From assembly GCA_950295325.1 (NCBI GenBank), contig OX485807.1:16269001-16333000 (forward strand): a DNA stretch of 64,000 nt, written 5' to 3'. Of this stretch, positions 13,098 through 26,559 are shown piece after piece. The notes under the pieces were generated by a model, which did no database searches, had not been told where the DNA came from, and saw only the letters and a program-made list of their open reading frames with translations. Each line of letters opens with the position of its first letter. The first letter of the stretch is position 1. This DNA is from Polytrichum commune (lineage: Eukaryota > Streptophyta > Polytrichopsida > Polytrichales > Polytrichaceae). The position numbers and the translations under genes are program-made.

Positions 13098-16000
13098 AAT
13101 GTCATTTTATTTTTTTTGGCGACAAGGAGTGATTACATAGCCCCCCCCCCCCCCGCCCCCCAAGTTGATAATGTCGAGGGTTGACATCTTGTCTATTTCA
13201 TCCAATGAGATGTGGGTTCTTATCCTTAGATCAATATCACGAGTATTCACATTGAAGCACGTAGTTGCATGTTTTGCGACATAAAGTTAGGCATCGGGAT
13301 AGGGCCGCGAATGCAATTGGACACTCCTACACATGGAGTTATTTTTGAAGCGATAAGGCATAGATTAGTTACACTCAACTATACTTCAACTATATTCTTT
13401 TTTCTCGTGTTCCAAAGTTGGCAAGGTGTAATCATTCGTGAACCCTTCCTTATTCCAAAATGTAGAGCTAGGCAGTCTCAAGTCTTCCTCCAACTAGATC
13501 ACAAGGCTGATATTAGCTGCTACTCGCAGAGGCCATTGCACTCCCTTTCTATAGGGAATTAGCCTTTTTGACATCGGAATTTGATGTACTTGTAGTTTCC
13601 ACAAACCTTTGGCTAATTCATAGAAGTCTATAATCAATTTCATTCCAATTCAATTTTCCAAATACATTGTTGTAGACCTTTATAGTATTTAGTATCACAT
13701 TCATAATAATTCCACTTTACCATGTTTTGAGGCGTATGCTCGGTTACATTAACAACCAACTTCTTCACCATTAGTGTCACCTCGTGACACTTGGCATGAG
13801 TATGTTCAACAATGTTATGAGGTGTATGCACGTGTTACATAATGGTCTACAAATTGACGAAAAATGTACACAAATGACACTTCCATTAGTGTGCTCAAGA
13901 ACACCTTCCCCTTTGCATTCTAATATGCAAAACTATCATCTCAAGCATCCCAATGTGCTACCGCTAAATGTCATGATGTAAATAGCTCGTCAGTTTTAAA
14001 AACTTACTTGTTTTGATAAGTAGAATCATATTGGCAATCGACAAACGTGACATTTTAAAACCTGTGGGCTTCTAGTTTTGGTCCTTTGCAAATAGTGTAC
14101 GTGACATTGAATACCATAAAATGGTGTAGCTCCCAACATGATTCTCACTTTAGGTCTAAACAACCTAAGGTAGATGGGCCTTAAGTGGCTCACTCTCTTA
14201 ATCAGACCTGTATACTTGATTCGTATGTGGTTCGGTGAGGATCAAAGAGCAAACATCATAAAGACATGCACATGTTTAAAAGAGATTGGACTAGACCTTC
14301 AAATATTAACAACTACTCTACACTCAATAGCAAACAAAATTAGGAGGACCTATGTATCCAGTTGAGAAATCAACAAACATGCATTTCTGATAACCATACC
14401 TAAACCAAGGGAAGTCTGGCTTTCAATCCCAATATTGTAGATGTTGCATCATAGGGTTGGTAATGCAACACAAGGTTTGTTGTGTAAAATCTAACTGGTA
14501 GAAGTTGGAGAACATGAAAAACAAGAATACGGTAGAACCGTGAGGCTTCGTCCTTTACTATGAAAGACTACAACTGCAGTTGTCCACTTTGCTCATGCCA
14601 GTCCATGGCTATCTACTAAACCTATAACCAGACCTTTCTTGGGATTTTGTGCACCTTCTTCTCAAATGCAGGTCAAGGACTGAAGCTTACTCAATTATTA
14701 CCCAAAAAATTCAAAATAAAAAATTAACAAGTGCCAAAATAACTATAGTTAACTAGATTTTTTCGATACATTTTAGGCAACAATTGTAGTTAACATCCAC
14801 ACTACACTGGACCAAAAATAGCTAAAAAAGTAACATTCAAGTGTGAACGCAAAATGGTTTGGGAATTTGCTCTTGAAACAGAGAAGTTGATGCATAGTCT
14901 TTGTCCCACACACAAAGCCAACAAACCGAAATAACACCCACATACCTTAAAAGGGTTCGATATTGTAAGCTAGAATAATAAACACTTGCACCGGAGCCCA
15001 TGCGAACATGAAAGAGGACTCATGAAGCATAAATCTAGATCCTGCATGAACAGCTAGGACCTAGGTCTCGTGCTTCCAGAACATGCGGAGGGGCCAGCCT
15101 GGCGGCCAGTTGGTCTTATTACTAGATACTACTCCTCTGTTGGTAGCCTTTGCCCCGTCGACGTGGCAGCATCATCGTATGGTCAGAATCGAGGCGTCCC
15201 CCTAGGTCGGACCGATCCAACGGCCCACAATCAGCCACGACTCTCTGCTAGGACGGCCAATGAGAATGCAGCACAAGAATCTGGTTGGTTGGTACGTAGT
15301 GGTCCCAATATTGGTTGCATGGCAGTCCGGATACGGTGTATATATACGGATATGGATACGGTATATCATACATACGACTGGATTAGTCGGTATGGTTGGT
15401 GAGATTCGGGGCTACTACTAGTTAGAGCCCACGTGGTATCTATGCTCCTCCATTGACATGTGCATTTATTGGCTTGCCCCACACTACTATGTATCCACAT
15501 TCCACACTATTTTGGATCTTTATTGTAAAGTAAGGAAGTATAGTGATTGGGACTTTTATAGTGGTGTTATATGGATGAATAAACAAAGGGATGAGTTTAT
15601 GTGATATGGTGTTGGACTTGGGTGAAGAGGCGACTTGTTGGGGAGGGTGACCTAATTGCACGTACTAGTGTAGGTAAACGCCACCACTAGGAGGTGAGGA
15701 CGCACAAAGCCATTCTATAGTATGGATCCTATTTTTTTTTTTTTCATTCTAAGAATGGGTTTAGATGTTTTGGATAAGATACCTCCTAAAGGTCAAGAAT
15801 GGTCGTTTAAAAAAAGAATCTAAACAATCACCTATGATTGTCCATACCGATTACATGTTTGTGGTATGATATTTTGAGTTGGAACTTGTGGACAGTTGTA
15901 ACTTTGTGTGAAGAATCCTAACTTACAAGCATGCCATCCGTACAGTCAGACTCACCTTAGGATGGACATGCTTTTCTTTATTAAGCTGTTGAATTGGGGA

Positions 16001-16750
16001 TGATGTTTTTAAGACGGTTTCAAGGAGATTTGGACTTGTGCTTCTAGGGGGTTGAGGTATGTGGCCCTATTGCGGGCACTTCCATCCCTAGAGAAACTCT
16101 AGAGACAATCCGAAATTATTTCATTAGGTTAGCATTTATGAATTAGGAAGATTGTCATTTCAAATTGCAAGATCGGAGTTGAGATGTAAAGGTTGTAAGA
16201 GGTCAAAGTGAAGAGTCTTGTTCTATTTAGATGATCCCGTAGGCCCTCCCAATTGTGTTAAGTATTGAGCTCATATATCTAAACGTATCCTCCAACCTCA
16301 TCGTAACACACACATTTTTAGTGTTCATTCTTAACTTACAGTCCATTCCACACATGCACCACTCAAATACATGTGTATGATTACTAAGAGTGACCACCGA
16401 CCACTCAACCACCTTACAAGAATCCCCACCATTCATCATAAACGAATTTATGCAAATGCAACGTAACATGAGCCAATTTCATGACATCATGGGCCAAAGT
16501 TTTGTGGTGTCCGTGAAATCTCACCCCATTGCAGTGGGCAGATGGAAAAACACAACAAGCCAGTCCTATTTTATAACCTCAAATTTCACATTTAAGCAAG
16601 ATAGATAGATAGAAACTCCGGTCCCTTTTAAGGGGTTGGCGTGAATAAAGTGTCCGTTCGTAATGCCAATGACCCGATGCCCACCGGACAAGGGTACATT
16701 GGGACAATACTACTCTCCCCTTTCGAGGATGGACACTATAGTGACACACT
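13098..16750. other. Gene-free repeat mosaic
   Basis: A C-rich homopolymer run lies at about 13141-13160. The block at 13660-13940 is a copy of a family also at 7700-8010 and 23585-23770. The block at 14165-14470 resembles 29510-29790, and 16100-16200 resembles 30330-30430, so these are dispersed repeats. A 110-codon open frame at 15070-15402 has no family features and I do not call it. Confidence 0.5.
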
Positions 16751-16849
16751 ATACTAGTTCCTAGCTAGCCACTAGTGCCTTGAAGATACCGGACATGGTA
16801 TCCACCCAAAGGGCTTTGAGGTACCCATACAACAAGGTCCAAAGACCCC

Positions 16850-16970
16850 CCACCATAGTTGGGTGGACTAAGGTGATGAGCACCACGCCGGCATGGGGAA
16901 TAGAACCCACAACCTCCTCATTGGGGGCCATGAGCCCTAACCACCAAGCCAAGGCCCGTGGTGCCTCACA
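16850..16970 (-). mobile_element. tRNA-derived SINE-like sequence
   Basis: Read on the minus strand, this has a box-A-like TGGCTTGGTGGTTAGGGC, then about 30 bases later a box-B-like GTGGGTTCTATTCCCC. That is the spacing of a RNA polymerase III internal promoter in a tRNA head. There is no cloverleaf good enough to call a functional tRNA. Short unit repeats with CCCTCATCCA-type words follow at 17045-17150. Confidence 0.5.
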
Positions 16971-16999
16971 TTTAAGCAACTATATATTGGGATCCAATT

Positions 17000-19880
17000 G
17001 GAATGAATCGATAGCCCTCAACCTAATAGGAGGCTCGTTTTCCAAGATGCCCTCATCTAATGTGGATGAAGTTACCAATACCCTGTGACCAATGCCCTCA
17101 TCCACTTCGGACGAGGTGACCAATGCCCTCATCCAAAGTGGATGAGGTGACCAAGGCTCCACGAGGCTCAAATAACTGAGAGCTTCTAGATAACCGGGGC
17201 TCAAGCTACGGAAGAGTTCGTACCCATGCACCACGAGGCTTGGAGCCCCATAATTGGAGCTTCAAATAACTGCCCGCTCGTGTATTGGTCAGCTGGGCAG
17301 GTTGTCATTTTTCTGAAAAATCAAAAAAAAAAAATTATAAAAAAATTTCCACCGCAGTGGGCGGCGGGCGGGGTGCACATGATTGCCCGAAGTCAGCGGG
17401 GCAGCCAAATTGGCGGATGGTTTTTCTCCGGCCGTTTGCATGATGCCATATCTAATGAATCTGGGCAGTTAGGTCGAGCTTTCAATTGGATGGAATAGGT
17501 TAAAGGAGCAGATACAATATATGGTGGCAGTAGTAGTAGTAGTACCACCACAAACAAGAGGAAAAAAATTACGGTCACAATGCACCAAGTTCGGGCCCAT
17601 ATTGATGGATGCGAAAATTTCGAAGCCGGTCAGAAAAGATCTTACAAAGTGCCCGTGTGCTTCAGATCGTGTGCAGACAGGTCAAGGGAGTGTACTATGA
17701 GTGTGTGAAGCTTTGTTAGGCAGCAGTGACTAATAAGGTGGATTGGTGGTAAACCCCATCACTTTGAGTGCGGGAGCAAAGGTACTAGGTATCATTAGAG
17801 TTTTTAAAGCGAAATTCTGAGTGATTCTTGTTCACAATCGACAAGGGATCCCGATTTCCAATGCACTAAAGCTCGTCTTATTTGAAACCCGTATGCAAAA
17901 GTTAGAAGGGCTTCCAAGTTTTGATTGGCAAGTGTTTTGAAAATCGACATGTGGGGGTTTTGATGTTGGAGGTAGTGGACAATCTCGTAAACCAACGTGC
18001 AAGTACTTGTTTGTTTGAGGTGTTTGTTTTGGGTGGGATGTTGGGTTTAGCACCGTCGATCTGACATGTAAGGGTGACTTTTGTGGTGGTTAGGGCTTCT
18101 CCACTTCTACACACTCCACAACGTCCCTGGAGATGGTTGGTGGAGGGTTTTTTGGTGATGCCAACCGCAAATTTAGTCCTGGGAGGGGGGGAGTTTCCAT
18201 CCACGTCACCTCTCACTGCCCTTGAGAGCCCACGCCCTCTCTCTCATGAGGGAAACCACCGTTGAGCCACTTCATGTCTTCTTCCGCCCCCAATTCAAAT
18301 TTGAACACTCACATATATGCATTATAAATAAGTATATGTTTGTCATACCGTCCAAATCTAGAAAGGAATCAAAACATTACTAGTTGCCCCAACTTGAGAG
18401 CTTCAACTTTGCGATTGTTCGATCTTCTCAAATTTTGCTAGAACAAAGAAAGTTGTCTTTCCAAAGCTTCATGATGAAATTGGTTTTCACATACAAGTGC
18501 CCAATTGTAAAATATGTTGGTCATAGTGAGTTAAATTGCCCTTGACATCAATGGTGGTATGAAAGTTCCAAGTTTATTGGAATGCACCTTGGGCATAAAG
18601 GGTTAAACAAGCCTACTTTTGCAAGCATGCTTGTATAGGAGGTATTCTCACACGTTGATTGGGTATAGCGAGGATTGATCTTGTTCCAAGCTACTCCTTC
18701 CTTCCCCAAAGGCTAGGCCCTTCTTCCTCCCTTCTAAATTTTGGTTCAAGTGGTGCGGTGGTGGTGGTGGTGATGATGAATTTTATCATAGAAGATTGCA
18801 AATTATGGATCCATGGTTAAATTCATGGATTCAAGTTAAGTATGTTCAATTTCAAAGGATGGCCCAACATGAGAGGAAGCCTATCCTTCCAAAATTCCCA
18901 ACACTAGGGGCGCAACTTACACCTTACACTATTACAAAATGTGGTCCTATAACACATTTCCCAAATGAGATGGACGGTCATTGCAAGATGGCCCCATTTA
19001 CATGGGTTGAGTCCAATCTATGATATTTGTAGATTGGACTTGGAATTATAGATTGGACTTGAGACATGTATTTGGGGTCATGTCCTAATGACCACCTGCA
19101 TCAAATGGGAAGTGTGTTCTAGGCCCCACAATCCTAGTAGTGATAGTGCCGAGTAATGTCATATCCCCATCAATTGCTTACTATTTTGTTTGCTAATAAT
19201 AATATTAATGGTCATCGCTTTCTGAGTGATGGTTTTAGCACCATCTACCTTAACTCCTCTTGCCCCGTGCAACACTTGGCGGTCATCACCCTTTCCTCAA
19301 TTCGGTAGACTACTTATCCCAATTAGTGCGTGTGTAACTATTCCAACTTACACTGTGGTATAACTATTTAATGAGAGTGCAATATTCTACCTAGCAAAGT
19401 CATTTATGTTCTATAATGTCCTAACAAACAACCTATCGAGCTTTCGTCAATAAAAATTGAACTCTTGAGTAAGATGTTATTGCACTGCGTACTTCCAAAT
19501 AGTAACACACACTAAAGGAGAGGCATCTATAACTGATAAAATAAGAGAGTTTGCATATGTTTAGGAGGAGTAATACCAGAGAAGATGTGTTTCTCTTGCG
19601 AAGAGAAGCAAATTCTAAGGTGAATGCAATTAGTTTAGATAAAATTTCACGAACACGGAAATTGCTACAAGTTTCGAAGCGTAGAATTTAAAGTTACACA
19701 TAGTTGATTGATTTACATGTTAATCCATAACCACTCATCTTAATGCTACTTCTTGACTACGACAATTGTCAAAACTCTGATGAAAGTAAGACGATCAATC
19801 ACAAGCCGCCATCACATAAACTTTAAACTTCACTTTGTTCACCTAAAACAAAACAGATCTCATCAATGCCGGCATTACAT
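17000..19880. other. Gene-free DNA with short tandem units at the left edge
   Basis: Three degenerate ~45-bp units centred on GATGAGGTGACCAA(T/G)G occur at 17045-17155. The rest shows only short open frames on both strands. No protein family is recognisable. Confidence 0.45.
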
Positions 19881-20160
19881 GACCCGGTTATGAGCGGTTA
19901 AATGGACCCGGTCGACTATGGTGGCCTCGGCCTTTAATTGGCACAATCAGTGTTGTAAAGGGGGTTACACTGCCCGTTGGCTGCCGGTACTTGTACCTTG
20001 GGCCAAACAACCAGCACTTGTGTGTCCCAAGAACGGCGTGACAGATGTGAAAAGCTGTGGCCACTGCAAGGTAAGGCTGATCACTTTGTGACACGGAGCC
20101 AGTGACAGACACATGTATCACATGCGTCCTAATCAGCCACCCCATATAGAACATACATAT

Positions 20161-23100
20161 AACACTTAACGTACGTGAACAGGGGACACACCGCCCACTT
20201 CAATTCCGACTAAGACAACGATGGCTTTCTTTCAGCATGCGGATGGCGGGGGCAACCCTAACTTATTATTAGCCCACAACCACAGTTCATAGGAACGGAC
20301 AACTTGCAAAACATCATCCACGGTTATTAACTTATAGGATGCCTACACTTACTGGTGTGGGCGATGATCCAACGGCTCTTACTAATAAGGGTTGTTTTTA
20401 GGGTTGGTTTAGTCAGTGGGAGCCATTGGATGTAACCGGTGTTGATAAGAACTATTCACCGATGTTGATATAACACTTAACGTACGTGAACGGGGGATGC
20501 CCCGCCCAGTTTGATTCCGACTAAGGGGCGGTTTACACTATGGACCATGAAGTTGGACCAGGGCTCTGCAAGGCAGCTGATTGGCTCTTGAAGTTGTCCT
20601 GGGACAACTTCGGTTTACACTAAGGAAAAAATGGCAGAGGGACCATGGAGGTTGAGGTCCCCAAAATATAATTTTTAAGGCCTAATAAATGCACTGACAT
20701 GGTCCAACGGGTTTTGCGTTGAGAGAGGCAAGAGAGGTGGTCTGGTAGGAAAAGGCAAGGGCCCATGTCAAAGAAATGCCATTTCAAGAATGTTTTAATG
20801 AATCTACCTTTTATATGCCTTAATTATATTATAGCCCATGAGACATACCAACACTATCTTGCCCTACCCTTTAAACCCGCTTACACGTGTTTCATCAAAC
20901 AACGCGGGACATCTAGAACTCAAGAATTCAAGTGCAAATTTGTTTTTTTGGTCTACCAGCTGCAATGTTTGGAATTTGGAGGCATGTAATATACCGTTGG
21001 AAAGGTCTTGAAAATACCTTTCCAACGGTATATTACACGCCCCAAAATGTTTAAAAACTACAGTTGCAAATAATAAAGAAAAATACATAGTCGTTTAGTG
21101 ATTGTAGATCAGGGTGGTCAAAAGAAGCGCAATGGGAAATCTTCTAACATTAATTATCAAAGAATTGAAATTTAGTGTTGAGCAAGGTTGGGTGGTAACA
21201 ACATTAGATATAATCAAACACTAAATATCCTATTTAGTGTAGTGAAACACAAGGTACATGTCACATGTACAATTGAATCGCTCATTTTCTTTTTGTAAAA
21301 ATTGTTGTGAGAAGATTTGCAAGCCACATCTTCGACACATTTAACAAGAAGTGAAGATAGTTGAAGCCTAAGAGATGACAAGAGAATGATCAAACTTTAA
21401 GGCGAAAAGAAGAAAAAACTAATTGACAAGATAAGTGAAGGCATGTGCAGGCAAATTGAAGTCAACAAAATGGTCAAACTTCATTTTCCCCCAAAACTGC
21501 CCTTTTTGGGCTTATATTAAAAAATCAGCACATCCACTTCTTGCCGCATGGTCATTCTTCATGGTCCACATTCGGTTTACACCTAGTGAAGGGCCCATGA
21601 ACCATGAAAACTAATATTTTAGTAACTCGGACCATGGAAGTCATCCCATGAAGTCGTCCCATGCAAAATAGGCCTCTTACGTGGGACGACTTCATGGTCC
21701 ATAGTGTAAACCACCCCTAAGACAACGTTGGCTTCCTTTCAGCACGCGAACGGTTGGGCAACCCTAACTTATAATTAGCCCGCATATGGAGTTCGTAGGA
21801 GCGGACAACTTGCAAAACATCATCCACTGTCATTAACTTATAGCATGCCTACACTTACTGGTGTAGGCGACCATCGAACGGCTCTTATTAATAAGGGATG
21901 TTTTTAGGGTTGGTTTAGTCAGTGGGAGCCATTGGATGTAACTAGTATTGATAAGAACTATTCACCCATGTTGATATAACACTTAACGTACGTGAACGGG
22001 GGACACCCCGCCCACTTCAATTCAGACTAAGACAACGTTGGCTTTCTTTCAACATGCGGATGGCGGAGGCAACCCTAACTTATTATTAGCCCACAACCAC
22101 AGTTCATAGGAACGGACAACTTGCAAAACATCATCCACTGTCATTAACTTATAGCATGCCTACACTTACTGGTGTGGGTGACCATCCAACGGCTCTTATT
22201 AATAAGGGTTGTTTTTAGGGTTGGTTTAGTCAGTGGGAGCCATTGGATGTAACTAGTATTGATAAGAATTATTCACCGATGTTAATATAACACTTAACGT
22301 GCGTGAACGGGGGACGCCCCGCCCACTTCAATTCCGACTAAGACAACGTTGGCGTCCTTTCAGCATGCGAACGGTTGGGCAACCCTAACTTATAATTAGC
22401 CCGCAGCTGGAGTTCGTAGGAGCGGACAACTTGCAAAACATCATCCACTGTCATTAACTTATAGTATGCCTACACTTACTGGTGTGGGCAACCATCGAAC
22501 AACTCCTATCAGTAGAGACCACTTTTAGGGTTGGTTTAGTCAGTGAGAGTCATCGGGTGTAACCAGTGTTGATAGGAACCATTCATTTATGTTGATATAA
22601 CACTTAACGTACGTGAGTGGGGGATACACCGCCCAACTTGTTTCCGACTAAGACACCGTTGGCTTTCTTTCAGCATGCAGATGGTTGGGGCAACCCTAGC
22701 TTATGATTAGCCCGTAGCCGCAGTTCATAGGAACGGGTAGCTTGCAAAACATCATCCACGGTCATCAACTTATAGCATGCCTACACTTACTGGTGTGTGT
22801 GACCATCGAACGGCTCTTATTAGTAGAGACCACTTTTAGGGTTAGTTTGGTCAGTGAGAGTCATTGGATGTAATCAATGTTAATAAGAACCATTCACTAA
22901 TGTTGATATAACACTTAACGTACGTGAGTGGGGGACACACCGCCCAGTTTGTTTCCAACTAAGACACCGTTGGCTTTCTTCCAACATGTAGATGGTTGGG
23001 ACAACCCTAACTTATAATTAGCATGTAGTTGCAATTCATAGGAACGAGTAGCTTGCAAAACATCATCCACGGTCATTAACTTATAGCATGCCTACACTTA

Positions 23101-23575
23101 CTGGTCTGAGCGACCATCGAACGACTCCTATTAGTAGAGACCACTTTTAGGGTTGGCTTAGTCAATGAGAGTCACTGGATGTAATCAATGTTGATAGGAA
23201 CCATTCACCAATGTTGATATAACACTTAACGTACATGAACGGGGGACACACCGTCCAATTTGTTTCCAACTAAGACAACGTTTGGTTTTCTTTCAACACG
23301 CGAACGGCTGGGCAACCCTAACGTATAATTAGCCCATAGGCGTAGTTTGTAGGAACAAACACCTTGCAAAACATCATCCAAGGTTATTAACTTATAGCAT
23401 GCCTACACTTATTGGTTTGGGCGACTGTCAAATGGAACCTGTCAGTAGAGACCATTTTTAGGGTTGGTTTAGTTAGTGAGAATCATTGGATGTAACCAAT
23501 GTTGGTAGGAACCACACCAATGTTGATATAACACTTAGCGTACATGAACGGGGGACAATCCACCCAATTCGTTTC
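20161..23575. repeat. Tandem satellite, ~311-bp unit, seven units plus a partial one
   Basis: The marker AACACTTAACGTACGTGAAC or close variants starts at 20161, 20472, 21978, 22289, 22599, 22910, 23221 and 23530, giving periods of 309-311 bases. Each unit also carries GCATGCCTACACTTACTGGT and TAGGGTTGGTTTAGTCAGTG. Unit 2 is split by the element at 20525-21717; removing it and one TAA restores 310 bases. Units grow more diverged towards the right end. No open frame is conserved between units. Confidence 0.9.
20525..21717. mobile_element. PIF/Harbinger-like non-autonomous element inserted in the satellite
   Basis: The left end GGGGCGGTTTACACTATGG, followed by ACCATGAAGT, is repeated in inverse at the right end (ACTTCATGGTCCATAGTG then TAAACCACCCC). 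TAA flanks both ends (20522-20524 and 21718-21720). A 3-bp TAA/TTA duplication with G-rich termini is typical of PIF/Harbinger. The 1193-bp interior has no transposase. It contains a perfect palindrome near 20990-21037 (core CCGTTGGAAAGG) and a block at 20940-21150 that is shared with the CACTA-type MITE in CDPK intron 2. Confidence 0.85.
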
Positions 23576-23584
23576 TATGTCTAT

Positions 23585-23770
23585 GTTATGCAATGATCTA
23601 CAAGTTGACTACAATGTACACAGATGACACTTACCATTAGCATGCTCAAGAATATCTTCTCCTTGCATACTAAAACATAAATGCAAGACACTTGCCATTA
23701 GTAAGCTCAAGAATATCTTCCCCTTGCATATTAAAATATAAACGCATGACACTTGCGCATTTGGCGGGCA
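23585..23770. repeat. Dispersed repeat fragment
   Basis: Words such as TATGTTAxxxAATG(G/A)TCTAC and GACACTTxCCATTAG are shared in the same order with 7860-8010 and 13800-13930. The block begins directly at the end of the satellite. Confidence 0.5.
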
Positions 23771-23835
23771 CGACACTTTCATACCTCTAGGGATCTAGTT
23801 TAGGCCCTTCGCAAACAACCCTAACCCTAAATACC

Positions 23836-24175
23836 AATAACAGTGTAGTTACATATGAATTGGTCGAGTTTGAGAACTAACCGGTTGAAGTTCAAGACTA
23901 CAAGAAAATTATCGATCACTTTAGAAGAATATAGGGAATATATTTTCAATTAATAAAACCAACTGAAAGATCACAACATGTAACTGGTTGGACTTGGAAA
24001 CACTAGGATTTTGACCAATCATGCCCGAAAATTTCTCCGGACACGGCTTGATATATTTTGGTTCTCCTTTATTATTCAAAGATAAAATGATCGATAATTT
24101 GCCTAAAGTCTTGAACTTGAACTGGTCATTTCTCAAACTCAACCGGTCCATCTGTAACTAGCGGTTGGATCTGAC
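23836..24175. repeat. Two copies of repeat family D in opposite orientation
   Basis: 23836-24040, read on the minus strand, is a near-complete copy of the family seen at 44419-44639. 24085-24175, on the plus strand, is a second partial copy sharing GTCTTGAACTTGAACTGGTC and CAAACTCAACCGGTCCATC. Both are degenerate. Confidence 0.6.
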
Positions 24176-24268
24176 CGTTCTTAGATCATTGCATTTAAAT
24201 AGAAACAAACAACTAAATAAACATTGTTGTGGTAACATAGGAGGGATGAAGGTATTGTTCCAGAGTGA

Positions 24269-24759
24269 GGGCCACTTCACACACAAGGCTGAAGGCCCCT
24301 GACCATGGCAATGTAAGAGCTCTCATTGGTCGAAAATGCAAAGACCGTCCAAGTTCACTTCACACTAGGAGGTGAAGGCCTAAAGGCCCACCTCCAAGAG
24401 GTGGGCGTGACGCAAATTCCAGGAGACCATGACTTAAAAATTTTTTTTTTTCCAGCATGACAAATTTCAGGACAAATTCCAGAACAGATTCCAAGACAAA
24501 CAAACACCACCAAATAATTTTCTAAAATTGATAGAGTTTTTTTGAGACATATTGTATTAAACCAAATCCTCCCCTCTTTTTCCGCCAACACAATATGCAA
24601 TGGTCCCGCAACATGGTCTATTCTCACTTCACACTATGCTTGAGGGCCCATGACTACATAAAACGGCTTTCCCAACACCCATGGTCCGGCCTTTGGATGA
24701 GAGTCAAGGGTCCTCACCATTACAAGGTCACGGCTCTTGGCTCATGTGTGAAGTGGCCC
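24269..24759. mobile_element. MITE, family B (GGGCCACTT termini), PIF/Harbinger-like
   Basis: The ends GGGCCACTTCACACA and TGTGAAGTGGCCC are inverted repeats, and TGA flanks both sides. Two further elements with the same termini are at 31546-31909 and 56840-57319, the latter with TAA on both sides. This 3-bp duplication pattern fits PIF/Harbinger. Length is 491 bp, with no transposase. Confidence 0.75.
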
Positions 24760-24769
24760 TGAGTGTTCT

Positions 24770-25780
24770 TTGTGATGGTCTGAAAAGGCCAAGTGAGACT
24801 CTGGGCCACAATCATTCAATGGGGGTTCAATAAGGGGGAATGACGTAGATGTTGTGTTGGCCACGTGGGCATTCCTCAACTGCCAAAACCCCAACTTATT
24901 CCAGCTGGCAGACCGATTGACTTTGCCAGCACTTCACAGTTGTCCAGACCTAACATACAGTTGGCACCTTCGCTCATTGTCATGCCAGCTTGGAGGCTAT
25001 GTATGTATATATGCATTCAAACACACACATGGTTATGTATTTGAGCTAGTATATATATATATATGTATGTATGTATTCACAATAACATGGCTTGGGGTTC
25101 ATGGCATCTATGTGAGCTCATTTTTGTAACAAAACATTGTCATGGATGAAAAAAAATTGATTTAAGTTGCACACACAATATAGTCAAATCAGAAAGGTGC
25201 CGAGGGTTAAGGTAGCTATTGAGTGACACCAAATTCATGAATATGATAAAGTCTATGCTCGTTTACCATAGATTTAAAGAAAACGAATGTTTGCTTATGA
25301 TTAGTGCATGCCACATGCTTGTCAGTGACTAGTACCAAGTGTCGACACTTTTAGTGGTTAGTGTTAGGTGCTGGTACTTTAGTGAATAGTACCAAGTGCT
25401 GATATTTTTAGTGATTAGTGCCAAGTGATGGTACTTTAAGTGAATGGTGCCAAGTGCCGAGACAAGCAATGCTTCATAGATCTTTTGGTAACACTAATTC
25501 ATAGCGTAAAGGACTTTAATATCACCTTCACTAATTTCCCTCACTCACTAATCAATATATTAAGTGTAGTGTAAACATGCCCTGACTTCTTCCAAAAAAA
25601 AAAAACATGTTCATTTCACCTGATGTCCACCCTCAAAAACCTCAAATTTGTGATTGATCGATTGTTTTTTTTTATTGATTTTAAAAAACAACTCTTTGCA
25701 CATTGGTGCACTTGTTGTGGTCCTCCTTGCTACAAACTTGTTTTAGAGTTGCCTTCAAGGCTCTAGTGACCAATCACTTC
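24770..25780. other. Gene-free DNA with a short AT microsatellite
   Basis: A TA/TATG run lies at about 25048-25072. Degenerate repeats of AGTG(A/C)-xAGTxCCAAGTG occur at 25330-25460. No gene is recognisable. Confidence 0.45.
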
Positions 25781-25784
25781 TAAA

Positions 25785-25995
25785 ATGGTCCGAGATGACC
25801 CTCAACTACTACGTGATAGTGGAGAGGTAACCATTTCCGAATGAAGTGGTTGGTAGTTCGATTCCTGCTGTGAAATATTGTCTCTGCTTGATGGGAAAAT
25901 AGGTAGGTAGGTAGGAAGCCAAAAGCCCTCCCACCGCAAGGTAGGTAAAAACCCCACCCTGCATCAAGAGGATTCTTGAGCAGGGTAGGGCCAAT
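25785..25995 (+). mobile_element. tRNA-derived SINE, family S1
   Basis: It starts GGTCCGAGATGACCCTCAAC, carries a box-B-like GTAGTTCGATTCCTGC, then continues TGTGAAAT and a TACTTGATGG-type block. The same order of blocks occurs inverted at 27925-28210 and, shorter, at 58565-58680. A conserved 5' head with an internal pol III box and no coding frame is what a SINE looks like. Confidence 0.65.
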
Positions 25996-26559
25996 GGGCT
26001 CAAATTCACATTGGATTACTTGATGTTGGTTATTTATTTATTCATTTCCAAAATATCAACCAGTGTTTGACCATTTTGACACAAAATATAATATGGTTTG
26101 ACATGTAGTAGATGAGGGTGTCTGTCCCCCTTTTCCTACTACATTGATTATCCCAATTAGTTACTACTCGGAGTAACATAGTGCACTAACAACTTACTCA
26201 AGAGTTCAATTTGTACTAATGAAAGTTCAATAAGGTCGTTCAGACACAAATGACTTTGCTAGGTGAAATATTACATTCTCATTCAACAATTATAGCACTA
26301 CGTAGCTCCAAATAGTAACATGTACTGATTGGGATAATGAATGTACTGCATAAGTGGACAATAAAATAGGAATCCTATGCATTAGACTACTACTCCATGA
26401 TTGAAAACCTTGTAACTTACACTTGATGCCGGTTCATATGGGGTCCCAAGTCCTAGGTCCCAAGTCACTTCAGGTCAATCCGTGCAGTCTTAGCCATTGA
26501 GAGCATGGAAGTTGGAACTTACCACTTCACATGGGATCCCAAGTCCCTAAGTCCCAAGT

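Noticed and set aside
15070-15402. 110-codon plus-strand frame
   Set aside because: No recognisable domain, no supporting splice sites, repeat-rich setting.
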